Source: Triatoma infestans
Taxonomy: Eukaryota > Arthropoda > Insecta > Hemiptera > Reduviidae
Reading direction: 5' to 3'
DNA: 64,000 nucleotides
Assembly: GCA_011037195.1 (NCBI GenBank)
Contig: JAAEAF010003396.1
Location: forward strand, 1-64,000
Made by a program: the position numbers and the translations under genes. Shown one piece after another: positions 43,605 to 54,150 of this stretch; positions within the stretch are counted from its first letter, which is position 1; every line of letters begins with the position of its first letter. Under the pieces are notes generated by a model that saw nothing but the letters and a program-made list of their open reading frames with translations, ran no database searches and had not been told where the DNA came from.

Positions 43605-45222
43605 ACCCTTCCAGGACAGAGGCAGGTAAAGATCTATCTGGCAACTATAAGCAAAAAGTCTGAGGAGAGGCGCATGGGCAAGATGGGCTTCGGTTGCTTA
43701 TAGTTTCCTCAGACTTAGGAAGCACAAGAAAAATTTGGGCCTAGAAAACAAAAGTACTTGCAGATTTCTATGGAGATGGAGGAGACTTCAATACACCTAC
43801 TGGTCGGATGCGACGATATTATCCAGAGAATATTAAGAATTCAAAGTGCATTCTGTTGGAGAAGGAATTATCGTTCCTGGAAACTTTCCAGTTTCTAAGA
43901 TTTCTTAGGGAAATAAACTTGGAAGGGTTGTTATAGACCAGCTCTACTGGTCCTGAGACCTCTCTTGATGGCAGTACGTTAGACCTATAAAAATAAAGTG
44001 ACAAAAATGTGTCAGCTACGATAAGCGATATCACTGGTTAGATATCGCAGCTCTAAATCAAACCCACATTCTCAAAAATTGTTAGTGATCGTTTTGTGGT
44101 CCATAGTCAGAATTCTTCACTGTTCCTTATTGCGCTGGCTCAGTTATTTCAACCGCTACCTCCGGTCAGTTAAAAAAATCCGTCCCTACTCACTAGAAAA
44201 AAAGGTCTAATAGGAGGGCTATTTGACAACACTGGTCCTATGTCTCATGTCTGATTTCCAAAGGGTTAAATGCGTTGAGCTGTAAAGATATCCCTCACCC
44301 TATATACTCCTACATTTGTGTCCACCTGATGATGTTTATTCGAAACAAAAAGACACAATGTGTTATATCCTAATGATTGTGCAGAAATATCTGTTTTGTA
44401 GGAATACAAAAAATAACATCAATTTCTACGCAGTTAAGTTTTTAAAAAATAATTCAGAAACAAAGTTCCAGATACCCCATTTTTGAAATTCCAAATCTTG
44501 GGGATAAAGAATTTTTAATTTTTTTTTTGTACTTTTTCATCGGTTGTGAAATGGTTTCCACAACTTAGGGAATGGACAAGATAATTAGGTGGACACAAAT
44601 GTAGGAGTATATAGGATGAGGAAGATCTTCACAGCCCAACGAATTTAACTTTTTGAAGTAGACGTGAGACTTAGTGTTGCCAGACATATTGGTCTTTTTT
44701 TTCTGGTGAGCAGTGCCGGATGATTCTGAGTAATTTTATTATGAAACAAGTTCATCCCAAAGTAAGCGTTTGTAATAACTGAGCTATGGACCATAAAACG
44801 ATCCCTAACAATTTCTGAGAATGTGGGTTTGATTTGGAGCTGCGATATCTAACCATAGATATCGCTTATCGTATCTGACATATTTTTGTCATTTTTATTT
44901 TATGAGTCTAATGCACTGCGATTAACAGAGTTCTCAGGACCAGTAGGGCTCTACAAGAACCCTTCCAAGTTTATTTCCCCAAGAAATCTTAGAATCAGGA
45001 AAGTTTTCAGGGAGGATAATTCCTCCTCCAACAGAAGGCACTATGAATTGTTAATATTCCCTAGTATTAGGTGTATTAAAGTCTCCGAACCTGATGTACT
45101 TCTGCTTTCTGGGGCCTCATGCTTCATATGTCTCCCGAGTCTGAGGAAACAGACCTTTTCGCTTGCACCAGCCAGACAGATCTTAACCTGCCTCAGTCCT
45201 GGAAGGGTTTTCTAGACCAATG
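43605..45222. repeat. Large foldback (arms about 0.65-0.72 kb)
   Basis: 43605-44327 is the imperfect reverse complement of 44587-45222, around a loop of about 260 bases. Matching pairs from outside in include CCTTCCAGGACAGAGGCAGG / CCTGCCTCAGTCCTGGAAGG, AAGTTTATTTCCC / GGGAAATAAACTT, CACATTCTCAAAAATTGTTAG and its partner, and CTCCTACATTTGTGTCCACC / GGTGGACACAAATGTAGGAG. The open frames in it (44886-45215, 45119-45454) are not recognised. It could be a foldback transposon or a locus for long hairpin RNA. It lies upstream of the protease-homolog exon on that gene's strand, probably within an intron. Confidence 0.82.
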
Positions 45223-45659
45223 CTCTCTTGAATTCTTTCGCGTTTCTAAGTTTTCCGCAAAGAGAATAGATTCTTATGTAGAGGATTATTGCGCTTTTTC
45301 TTGCCAAAGGTTTGGTCATCTTGTTATTTTAAGTGCCAACATCCAGAATAGGAAATACTACATTATTAACTACATTATTTCTATCCAGTTCAGTTCAATT
45401 AAACACACTCTTTCAATTTCATATATTCCGCCTGGTTGGAAAATTTTGCCTTAGACTTCCGAGTGTTTGGTCCTGAAACAAATGACGCAGCACATTGAAA
45501 GAAAATGCCTGGATAAAAAAGTATCATTTCCATCAAATGCGATCAAGAAAATGCAGAATTTTTATGCCTATACTTTTGGAACTTAGTCTGCTCTTCTGTT
45601 ACCTATTTATTCAATTTTTTACTTTGCCTAAGATCAATATATTCTTAGCTTATGTTAAG

Positions 45660-46070
45660 ATTAAGTGTATACCTTTAACACTAGCATCTGTTGCTACTTC
45701 TCTAGCTGCATGACAAAGATCTGTTTCGACCGAAGCTTTTAACTCTCCACCGTAGTCACAATTTACAACTATGTTATTCCATTCAATACGTATTATAATA
45801 AAAAAGACATTTATTACGTTGCAACCCATTAATATATCATCTAATGTTACCCAAATTTGTATGTACTGTTTCTTTTTTCCAACTTACAAAACCTCATTTT
45901 CCTTAACTCCCAATAGATATTTTCTTATCATAACAGCTTCACAAGTTTCCAATAGATCTCCACCATTTAATGCTATTGGGGATATATTTCCAAAAAATCC
46001 AATATCTGCTTGAAGCACATACAGTGGAAGTGTTTTTATTCCATCTTCAAACATATCACTAAAACGCTGC
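45660..46070 (-). pseudogene. Unidentified coding-like remnant, one frame with stops
   Basis: After a TTTTGTTGCAG acceptor (46070) the - strand reads open for about 60 codons (RFSDMFEDGIKTLPLYVLQA, ADIGFFGNISPIALNGG, LLETCEAVMIRKYL), meets one TAA, and continues in the same frame through LDDILMGCNVI, EWNNIVVNCDYGGELKASV and LCHAAREVATDASVKG to about 45660. A strong GTAAGT lies just at the TAA, so the stop may be intronic. Weak similarity to the Asp102 and GWG regions of S1 proteases was considered (ADIGFF...ISPIAL, then GGELKASVETDLC) and would fit the strand and order for the exon at 42845, but I cannot show it. No confident family. Confidence 0.35.
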
Positions 46071-46307
46071 AACAAAAGATATAATTTTAGGGGTTGCTAA
46101 GTTACCCGATATAGTGCAAAATTAAAACATTTAATAATTTATTTGTTAATGTAGTATTCTAAAATATTATAGTAAAATTAATCATTCAAAACAAAACCAA
46201 AATTATAATATAAATAATGATCAACATTCCAATAAAAAGGACACAAAAGAGAAAAATATATATATAAACGTATAGAAAAAAAAACTGCAGTTAACACAAT
46301 TGTAATT

Positions 46308-46548
46308 AGGGAAGAGAACAGCTATGTGGTTAGCGTACTGGACTCCCACGCGGAAGACCCGGGTTCGTATCCAGCTGTGCTACCCTTAAATTTTTTCTTC
46401 CTAGAAGCCTCTACAGCTTGCTGTCTGGTGATGGACAGTGTTGTCTGTAACGAGAGAATACTGTCTGGAGGCCGGCAATACACTGAGAAGGTTCCGGGCG
46501 CCAATGACGCGCCCAATGATGTTGACGCGCCTTAAATTAAAAAAAAAA
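46308..46548 (+). mobile_element. tRNA-derived SINE, family 1, full copy
   Basis: GTGGTTAGCGTACTGGACTCCC (A box), GACCCGGGTTCGTATCC (B box), body with GTTGTCTGTAACGAGAGAA and CTGAGAAGGTTCCGGGCGCC, ending GACGCGCCTTAAATT plus poly-A. Same family as 25453-25665, 53700-53765 and 53931-54130. Confidence 0.85.
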
Positions 46549-47832
46549 TTGTAATTGACAAATTCTCTTCATACTTCTAATCCATTAAAAGTTTGTCTTC
46601 AGTTTTATTTCAATGAGAGAATCTAAACTTGATAAAATGAATTTTTGAGTGGAAAGCATAAACCGTCACCCACCCCCACAATACTTCTTTAAATCAATTT
46701 CGCGGGAAAAGTTTCAAACAAAAGTGATCTCCTATATTCACAGTTAATGTGACCAAATTTAATGAAAACACTCCTTTAGTTTGAGACAAGATCTCAACAC
46801 ATTGTCATAATGTGAAGGGATGCTGTTCAAAATATTTTTCAGATTTTTTCCCCCTGTGCCAGAAGCATCAACATAGCTATCATGCGATCTCTACTACCTA
46901 TTAAATCTTTGTTGGTGTGATCTAGCGGTCAACAGTATGGCTGAAAGTGTCTCGAATGTCAAACTGTTAAGTGTTATCTCGTTTGTATGGCACAAATTAT
47001 GGTGGGGTTCTTCTAACAGTCAATCCTGCAAGATATTTTTAAACAATCCTGCATTATCTTGAGTTAAGCATTCAAAAGAGATATATATAAATGTAAAAGT
47101 GAGGACTCTGTTCTCCTATCCTCGCTTCCTCACTTCCTCACACTAACTCACTCACTCTCATATCCAGTCTTCCTTAATTCCTCCATGATTTTTTGGTTTA
47201 CCAAGCGTTTTGCTTTTTGGGGCTTGCATGTAAGAGGCTTTTCTGTTTGATCCTTTGTTGAGCCAATTTGCACGTTCATTACAGAAATATAACAATTGGC
47301 GGAATTCATTGAAAAGGCACTATTCTTCCTCAGCATAGGGTTTCATCAGCCAGCTTCCCACGAATATATTATATTCCAAATCGATATCGGAGTTGCCAGC
47401 CTCTGCCTGGATTGCAGCTTGGGAGTAGTCAAGAAGTACGATAATGCGAGGGCAGTGTCATCTATCTTTTATCTTCTAGAGAACAAATTGTATAACTGCA
47501 AGCTCTCCTTCGAAGTATGTGGAGATCCTACCACATCAAACTCACTGTAAAGAAATAAGAACGCTTACATCAAAGTCCACCGAAAAGACTCAGTTCCAGC
47601 ATTTCTATAGGCATCGTGGCCAATGAATGGAGGATAGACATGCTCTATAGTAATACAGGAAAAAACAAATAAATAAAAATATATATTGATGGGAGACACC
47701 TCGGGTGGGCTCTGTTTAATAAAAAACAGCAAAAGTTAAACGGTAAAAATACTGAGTGGACTGTACATAATAATAATGGTTAAGTGGAATGTATATAATA
47801 TGATAGAATAAGTGAGCAAAATGGGAAATTCA
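46549..47832. other. Repeat remnant and unassigned sequence
   Basis: 46549-46770 is a diverged piece of the TIR-ended family (CACCCACCCCCACAATACTT, CGCGGGAAAAGTTTCAAA). 47140-47640 has a mixed-composition stretch with open frames on both strands (for example 47296-47550 +) that I do not recognise. 46771-47139 holds nothing I can name. Confidence 0.4.
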
Positions 47833-47935
47833 AATATTAAAAATTATATAAAATGAATAAATAAATTAAATTTAAAAATGGGTAGCGAATATTATTTATT
47901 ATCACTTTCAATTAGCCAAAGGAATGGCGCTTACC
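47833..47935. repeat. 103-bp repeat, also at 51236-51338
   Basis: ATATTAAAAATTATATAAAA to AGCCAAAGGAATGGC is repeated with few changes at 51236-51338, directly after the mariner remnant there. It may be the terminal region of that element family. Confidence 0.65.
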
Positions 47936-48592
47936 CTGAAACGCAGAATTTTGGTTGCCAATGTTGGAAGACCCATGTGTCCTTAGCCCATATCAGGGAA
48001 AAGGAGAGAGGAAAAATAGAAATAAAGAATTAATCAGGACTCTTGAGTCCTGACCAATACACTGCTACTTGGCTGATGATCGAGGTAACATTAAATGGCC
48101 TCTCAAAAGTTGCTCGGTAGGAAACCATGACAACCATGTGATTTCACAATAAACCTATGCCGCTTACTCGACAAAAAAAAAACGGTTTATTAACACTACC
48201 CAGAAAAACCGAAGTGGCAAACTTGGGTTTTCACAATTAAGAGCAACCGAACTGTACTGAATTGTATAGACAGATTTACTACTGAGATTGCTGCATTACA
48301 ACTTGTTCGTTCGAGTATTACAGAGTGACTAACTGAGAGAGGATAAAATGTATAGGTCACTTAGGACACAGCCTAATAAATTAGTAAATTATTATCAAGA
48401 TAGTACAATACCCCCCTCCAAAATTATATTATTGTACCCTGCTGGCGGCAAATTTGAATTTACATTAAATACCGAACACATGCTTTTCATCATTTTTCCT
48501 TGGGTTGAGGAGATATTTCTTTCTTGCTCATTATTTCAGTCAATGAGAGTTAGACAGTTGAAAGAGGTAGTGTTTGCAGTGTAAACATATCG

Positions 48593-48990
48593 ATTTTTTT
48601 TTTTTGAGCGGGGGGGCCAATGCACTGCGACCTTTTATCCGGTTTATTGTGCAGCATCTAGTGTTACTGCATCCTTCTCGAGGTGACCCCGTTTTAAACT
48701 AAACTCGGCATATCTAGACCTGGACGTCGATAAAAGTCCCCGGCGGTTAAGGGTGTACCCGCTGGTCATCTGAGGTGGTGCCCCCAGGGGCAGCCTCAGA
48801 GACACACCCCCCTGAAACAGGGTATTATGCGTACCGTGCCCATGAAGGTTTGTAGCCAGGGGGTAATGCAGGCTGTAGTATAATGGTGCCTTCCTGAAAC
48901 CGGGCCGCATCAGGGAGTAATGAATGGCCTTGCTGTATCATGCGGGGCTCTGATGCAGTCGACCGAAGAGAACCCTAGCTATACGTGGGA
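48593..48990 (-). mobile_element. GC-rich retroposed segment with poly(A)
   Basis: On the - strand a 390-base GC-rich sequence (CTGATGCGGCCCGGTTTCAGG to GGCCCCCCCGCTC) ends in a 12-base poly-A at 48593-48604. Its composition resembles LINE 5' leaders such as 40640-41020, and it contains an 88-codon open frame without a recognisable domain. A retroposed LINE end or SINE is likely, and the family is unknown. Confidence 0.5.
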
Positions 48991-48999
48991 CTATCCATG

Positions 49000-50199
49000 A
49001 AGAGACTAAAGAAACCTATCATTTAATAAGGTCAGCATTTTTTTTGTAATAATTTCGTTGACTGTTGGTGAAACTGTGTTGAGCTATAATCCAGATATTT
49101 GTTGGGGCGTATGTTTTCCTATATACAACTTTCTCTTAATAAGGCGCTCGTTCGAGCATAATGCAGAAATTTCTCTTCTTGCCTTCATCATAGGTTCAAT
49201 ACCTGTTCGTATTTACATGGTGAGGTTCAGTATGGAGCAAGCTTCTCCATTTATGATTTATAACGTCTTATTCTAGGCAGTGGCAATCTTTTTCTAGGTG
49301 GAATTACTAGCAGTTATTGCAACTTTCATGTCATAATACATTACTGGTAAGGCTTTGTATATGGCACCCACTCAGGTCTGGCAAGTCTCTTAAAAAAGTA
49401 ATTTTTACTTTTTCAGATTGTGTGAGTATTAAATTTAAGCCTTCTGATCGAATAGAAAAAGGTTAAGTCCGTTTCCCTTGAATACTATTCCCATTTATAA
49501 GGCTCAATCACTTTTAATCTGGAACTGATTCTTAATATCGCCCCTATCAAATTACCTTAATATTTTTCACTTTTCTTGTATGTTTACTTATTTTCATTGT
49601 TATATTTTGTATTTCAAGGTCTCTCCTTGATAAGAAATCACAGTAAACAACTAGTACATTTCTCTCGGCAATTAACATTCCTGCACATTTTTCATGAATG
49701 TTATATCTGGAAATTAAATTTTTATTTGAACAATTATAAGATATAAAAGATATTAATTTGCAACCTGTATTTGAATTATTTTGGTGATGAGGCCTTTAGC
49801 ATTTCGCCATTATAATCAGCGCTGGATTTAAATAAAAAGACATAGAACCAAATTTGCTTACAAAAATTTTGAGTTAAACTTAGGAGCGCGCAATTATTAA
49901 TTTTAAATTTTCTTTTTTTCGTTTGATGAATAGTCATTTCTTAGCACTGTTATCGACTTAAATGCCAGATGAGTTTGCTCTCATTTCGTAATACTCATTT
50001 TGTTTTTCAAGCTTTGAGGATTGAAATTAAAAAAAAAAAAAAATTCTTAATGGAATGGTCAGAAGCAAATTTTAACAGAAAATATTTGGAAACCGTTGAA
50101 GAAAATGGATAACTAAGTAGTGACAATAAGATATAACTTATTGCTTTATTTATATCAGAACTGTTATTATTTTTACTTTATCATACTAATAATAGTAAT
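49000..50199. other. AT-rich stretch, nothing recognised
   Basis: No convincing exon or element border. Open frames are short and low in complexity. Confidence 0.45.
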
Positions 50200-50344
50200 A
50201 GGAAGTATTGCGATCGTGCCAGATTTCCGCAATTGAGTTTTCATCGGAAATACACGTTTTGAGGACCCTTGAGTCCAAAAAAGTGGTTTTTGTGGAAAAT
50301 GGTGTGTGTGTGTGTGTGTGTAAGCGTGTGTGGATATTAGATTT
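50200..50344 (+). repeat. TIR-family repeat fragment with TG microsatellite
   Basis: GGAAGTATTGCGATCGTGCC, TTTTCATCGGAAATACACG and AAAAAAGTGGTTTTTG, then a (GT)n run. It matches the first third of 34801-35800 and stops where the hairpin begins. Confidence 0.65.
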
Positions 50345-50532
50345 GCACAGATCAAACTTAGTTGATACACTGGTCACTGATACCTGAGTGGGAAAAAACA
50401 TGTTCGGTCTTTAAAAATGGAAACATCCAACATGTGTGTTTTCCCACTCAGGAACCATCACCCCTCTTAACCTAGTTAGGCCCTAACAAAAACATTTAAA
50501 GACCAATGTATCAACTAAATTTGCTCTGTGCA
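50345..50532. repeat. Nested hairpin upstream of hammerhead motif
   Basis: Outer arms GCACAGATCAAACTTAGTTG... (50345-50375) and ...CAACTAAATTTGCTCTGTGC (50502-50532), inner arms CCTGAGTGGGAAAA (50383-50396) and TTTTCCCACTCAGG (50439-50452). The inner part recurs near 2967. The hairpin ends about 30 bases before the hammerhead core. Confidence 0.75.
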
Positions 50533-50563
50533 AATCTATGTTATCCCAGTGTTTGACAAAAAG

Positions 50564-50601
50564 CATCCTGATGATGGGCGAACGCCCGAAACCGGTCGAT
50601 G
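50564..50601 (+). ncRNA. Hammerhead-ribozyme-like motif, copy 1 (best)
   Basis: Stem I: CATC (50564-50567) pairs with GATG (50598-50601). Core CTGATGA (50568-50574), then one U, stem II GGGC-GAAC-GCCC, GAA (50588-50590), stem III ACCGGU, which closes as two base pairs or pairs as a dimer because it is self-complementary, and C at 50597 as the cleavage base (GUC triplet). All invariant hammerhead positions are present. The one deviation is the extra U between A9 and stem II, which all three good copies share. Hammerheads with minimal stem III are known from Penelope-like elements and related retroposons, but no such reverse transcriptase is seen here. Confidence 0.65.
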
Positions 50602-50779
50602 ACCACACAAAAAGAAGTAGACTATCACGGAAAATATCACTGATGCTTTCCACCTCTGCGGAACCAATCACAACAATTACCACACTGTTTTTGAGTTTGT
50701 GTTCAAATAAAGCAAAAAATATAATATTTTATGGAGTAATGAATGCAAATTTACAAATAAAGGATTATTGATTGGGTGG

Positions 50780-51235
50780 AATTTCCGTATATGGGCAGAT
50801 AAAAATCCAGATATTACATATCAGTACGAAGTCAGACAATAATTTCGATAGGTGGTCAGGGTCAATATGTCGGTCCGTTTAAATGAAACATTGTACGCAG
50901 ACAGGTATCTTCATTCCTTATGTGGAGTTCTTATTTGGAGACTTGCTTCAAAATTTTTTCTCTAACATGCCGGCAAATGATGTACTTTCACCAATAGGAA
51001 TGTCCACGGTTATAATACGAGGATAAATAAGGCTTTATCTAGATCGCATTTACCGGGGTAAATGGATTGGCACGTATGATCCTATTCAGTGGCCCGCCCA
51101 CTACAACCCAGACCTGACGCCTTCTGGTTTACTTCCTCTAGGGATACCTAAAAAATAAAGTTTAAGGCAACATAAATCCACTGATAAGAACTTAAAGAAA
51201 GAATTTCTGAAGCCTGCGAAGACGATATCCGTCCA
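50780..51235 (+). pseudogene. mariner-like transposase remnant
   Basis: Broken translations give GQYVGPFK, then GLARMILFSGPP / WIGTYDPIQWPAHYNPDLTP and GYLKNKV, matching the C-terminal PxWPxxSPDLTPxDFxLWGxLKxxVY block of IS630/mariner-type transposases. The catalytic residues cannot be followed. It carries many stops, hence a fossil. Confidence 0.6.
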
Positions 51236-51869
51236 ATCAAATATTAAAAATTATATGGGAAAAAATGAATATATAAATTAAATTTAAAAATGGATAGCAA
51301 ATATTATTTATTATCACTTTCAATAAGCCAAAGGAATGGCTTGAATTTCTTGGATGAAAAGGAATGATCGCTAATGAGTGCAGCCAAATGATAATTGGAT
51401 AAAATAGGTATGTATGTGCTTATTTAATGATGGTAATCCATTTCGAACAATAATTGTGAATGAATATGTTTCGCCTTATTTGACTATATAAACTCAAAAA
51501 CAATGTGGAATAATAGCAACCAGAAGGTAAAAACTTTCTCTATCTATAAAAATTGAATATCTCAACGACTATACAACGGATTTCTCTCGTTCAAAAACTG
51601 TTTTTCATGAAAAAAAAAGAAGAAAGAAATCTAATTTGAGATATCGTTAAAATAAATTTGTGGGCCAATTTGAATTAATAAAGTTAATTTCGAAATCTCT
51701 TATTTCTACAACTTGAAAAAAATAATTGATAGATGTTTTAGAAACCTTTTAAAAATTAAGTTGGGTATCATTTGGCATTTTTTTTTTTTAATCTGTATAA
51801 TTTTTAGGACAAGTGGGTGTTACGTGTTAAAATTATCACGTTGTATATACATACATACATACATATATA

Positions 51870-53325
51870 CACTCATCGACGAAAAATGTCGGCCACTTAA
51901 AAAATTTACTATTTCTATGTATAGTTTTCAATTTTTTAAAGTTATTATCGTTCATAACGTTTATAGGTTAACTGATTTTCAAAATAAAATAAATAAATAG
52001 GATTATTTGGGGAATTTAAAATAAATCCTATAATCATAATAATAATAAAAAAAAAAAGTGAATCTGGAAAATTTTATTTACCTGTATTCTTTTTAATTTT
52101 ACATTATTTTTTAGTGGAATGGTGCTAATACCGAGTATTACCTCCTCTTACCTTCTAGACGTCTAGGCATGCACTGAATCAAGTGCAAAATTTCGTTTTG
52201 TGAGATTCGTCCTATTCGTCTTGAAGTGCCCTTTCTAGCTCATGTAGCGTGCCAGAAGGACTCCCCGATCTCTTCTACGTCTTCCAAGCGTATCCCACAG
52301 ATGCTCTATATGGGTTGTATGTGGACGAGTGTTATCATGCATTAGCATAAACTCCTCACCTACCTCTGGCATGATAAGGACCCCATGTACTTGCAGTATA
52401 TACGCCAAATACCCAGCAGCAGTCATGGAACCTCCTCGAAAGATCACCAACTCCGTACGTCTTTGTAAACTGATACCTGCCCAGACTATCAGAGAACCTC
52501 GTTGAAAAGGCCTAGTGAGAGCAAAACTGCATTGTGCAAATCACTCTCCTCTTCTCTTCCACACTCGTTCACAGCCGAATTGGAGCCCTTAAGACAAATC
52601 AGGACTCGTCAGTAAACAATACACTTAGCCACTGCTCGATAGACCAATTGATGGACTGCCGAGCAAACTCAAGGCAAGACATTTGGTGTTCGGCTGGTTT
52701 GTTCTGGCCCTCTTGTGGGGTGCGAAAAGCTATTAAACCTTATTCATTCAATCTCCTTCGAACTGTTCTCTTAGAAATTTGAACACATCGAACATTTTGG
52801 AAGCGATGAACTACTTTAACAGCTGTCAGATGATGATTTCGTAAAACTGTCTAGTGTCAAAAAAATCGGTCGTCCCGCACAATTCAGTGGCCCTTAGACG
52901 TAACGTTGCACTGCATTTCGCAGAGATTCGTAGGGAAAACGGAATAGCCATGACTGCATATCTGCCAGAGCGGCCATCATCAATAAGTGCTACAGCATGT
53001 GCGACATCCTCTTCAACTAGGAGGCATTTTGAAATTCGAATTTTTAATTTTAATTTTCCTAATCAAGGGACAAACTAAAGCAAAGTTAAAGCAAATAAAA
53101 AATCAATTCGAACTGAATAAAAACAAACAAATTAATAATAAATGAACATAAACTAGTAAACATTTTTTATTTAATACCACAAGTGTAATGTATAAAGTTC
53201 AATTTACTCCAGAAATGTTAAGTATTGATTGCAAAATAAAATAACTGGTGAAGACAGACCAAATAATATTATATTATTTATTAAATGTAATTTTTTTAAG
53301 TGGCGGAATTTTTGGCCGGTGAGAG
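51870..53325 (-). mobile_element. Tc1/mariner element, near full length, inactive
   Basis: Imperfect terminal inverted repeats (CACTCATCGACGAAAAATGT... at 51870 and its partner ending TTTGGCCGGTGAGAG at 53325) are flanked by TA on both sides. The - strand transposase starts near 53030 (DVAHAVALIDDGRSG, matching the 2514 copy) and shows FTDES with the first Asp and MHDNTRPHT with the second. IEHLWDTLGRRRRD with the Glu follows only about ten residues later, in place of the usual 34, so roughly 25 residues are deleted between the second Asp and the Glu. With several stops as well, it cannot be active. Confidence 0.8.
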
Positions 53326-53413
53326 TATGTATACATGTATTATATGAATGAATCATGAATGGATCCACTTCTTATATTAATATAATGAACTATTTATAGA
53401 ACAAATAAATTAC

Positions 53414-53520
53414 CGCACATCAACTGCAAAGTATGGTAGGTAACTCCTAATAAAATCTGTTTGATTAACAGAATTTCCTGGGACAAGAAAGGAAAACACC
53501 AACAATAGTGAAAATAGCAT
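53414..53520 (-). CDS. Signal-peptide exon candidate
   Basis: ATG at 53520 opens a 35-codon stretch, MLFSLLLVFSFLVPGNSVNQ then TDFIRSYLPYFAVDV, followed by CG/GTAATT, an acceptable donor at 53413. The first 16 residues are a typical signal peptide with a plausible cleavage after PGNS or nearby, and the rest contains an N-glycosylation site (NQT). It is too short to be a gene alone. It is on the strand of the protease-homolog exon at 42845-43181, about 10 kb upstream, so it may be exon 1 of that secreted protein or of another gene. Confidence 0.45.
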
Positions 53521-53699
53521 CTCTTTCAATGACTTTTTATTTTATTTAGTCTTATATAAAGCTGCCCTTTGTTTCCAATGTTAAATATTCCAAAAACAAA
53601 TTTTACGTTCTGATTAATTTTTAAAATACCATATGGTTATTTAAGTGATAAGTAAACATTTCTTAAACACTTGTAAACAAAACAGCAGTAAATAGAAGC

Positions 53700-53765
53700 A
53701 GTGCACACTGAGAAGGTTCCGGGCGCTAATGACCATATTTGTTGACGCGCCTTAAATTAAAAACA
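53700..53765 (+). mobile_element. SINE family 1, 3' fragment
   Basis: Only the end is present: CACTGAGAAGGTTCCGGGCGC to GACGCGCCTTAAATTAAAAA, identical in pattern to 46480-46548. Confidence 0.7.
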
Positions 53766-53930
53766 AAACAAAAAACAGTAGCTTGGGTTCCTCCATTTTA
53801 TATATTTATTATCCAATATTTGCACTAAATTGATTCCTGCATCGTGAAAAAAAAACATTGAAATTTTTCATTAGATGATGTTGGTAATTCTGTTTTATTT
53901 TTTATTTATTTTTTTTATTTAAGGCGCCTC

Positions 53931-54130
53931 AACATCTGTGGTCATTTGCGCCCGGAGGCTTCTCAGTGCACTGCCGGCCGCCGGACAGTGTCCTCTCGTT
54001 ACAGACAACACTAGACAGTGAGCTGTAGGGGCTCCTAGAAAGAGAAAATCTAATGGTAGCACGGCTGGATTCGAACCCGTGATCTCCGCGTTGCTAGTCC
54101 AGCGCGCTACCACTGAGCTAATCCCTTCCC
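53931..54130 (-). mobile_element. tRNA-derived SINE, family 1, adjoining Dong-like element
   Basis: On the - strand, GATTAGCTCAGTGGTAGCG is an almost perfect tRNA A-box region and CGGGTTCGAATCC a perfect B box. The body (TGTCTGTAACGAGAGGACAC, AAGCCTCCGGGCGC) ends GAGGCGCCTTAAATAAAAA. Its 5' end abuts the TAA repeat bordering the Dong-like element. Confidence 0.85.
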
Positions 54131-54150
54131 TTATTATTATTATTATTATT
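54131..54150. repeat. (TAA)n at the 3' border of the Dong-like element
   Basis: Six to seven TAA units (- strand) directly at the element's 3' end. The other end abuts a longer tract at 58374-58410. Confidence 0.8.

Noticed and set aside
44886..45454. Open frames in the foldback's right arm as genes
   Set aside because: The left arm carries the same sequence inverted with stops, and no domain is recognisable.
53931..54130. A tRNA gene (good A and B boxes on the - strand)
   Set aside because: There is no closing acceptor stem, and the tRNA-like head continues into a body shared with three other SINE copies.
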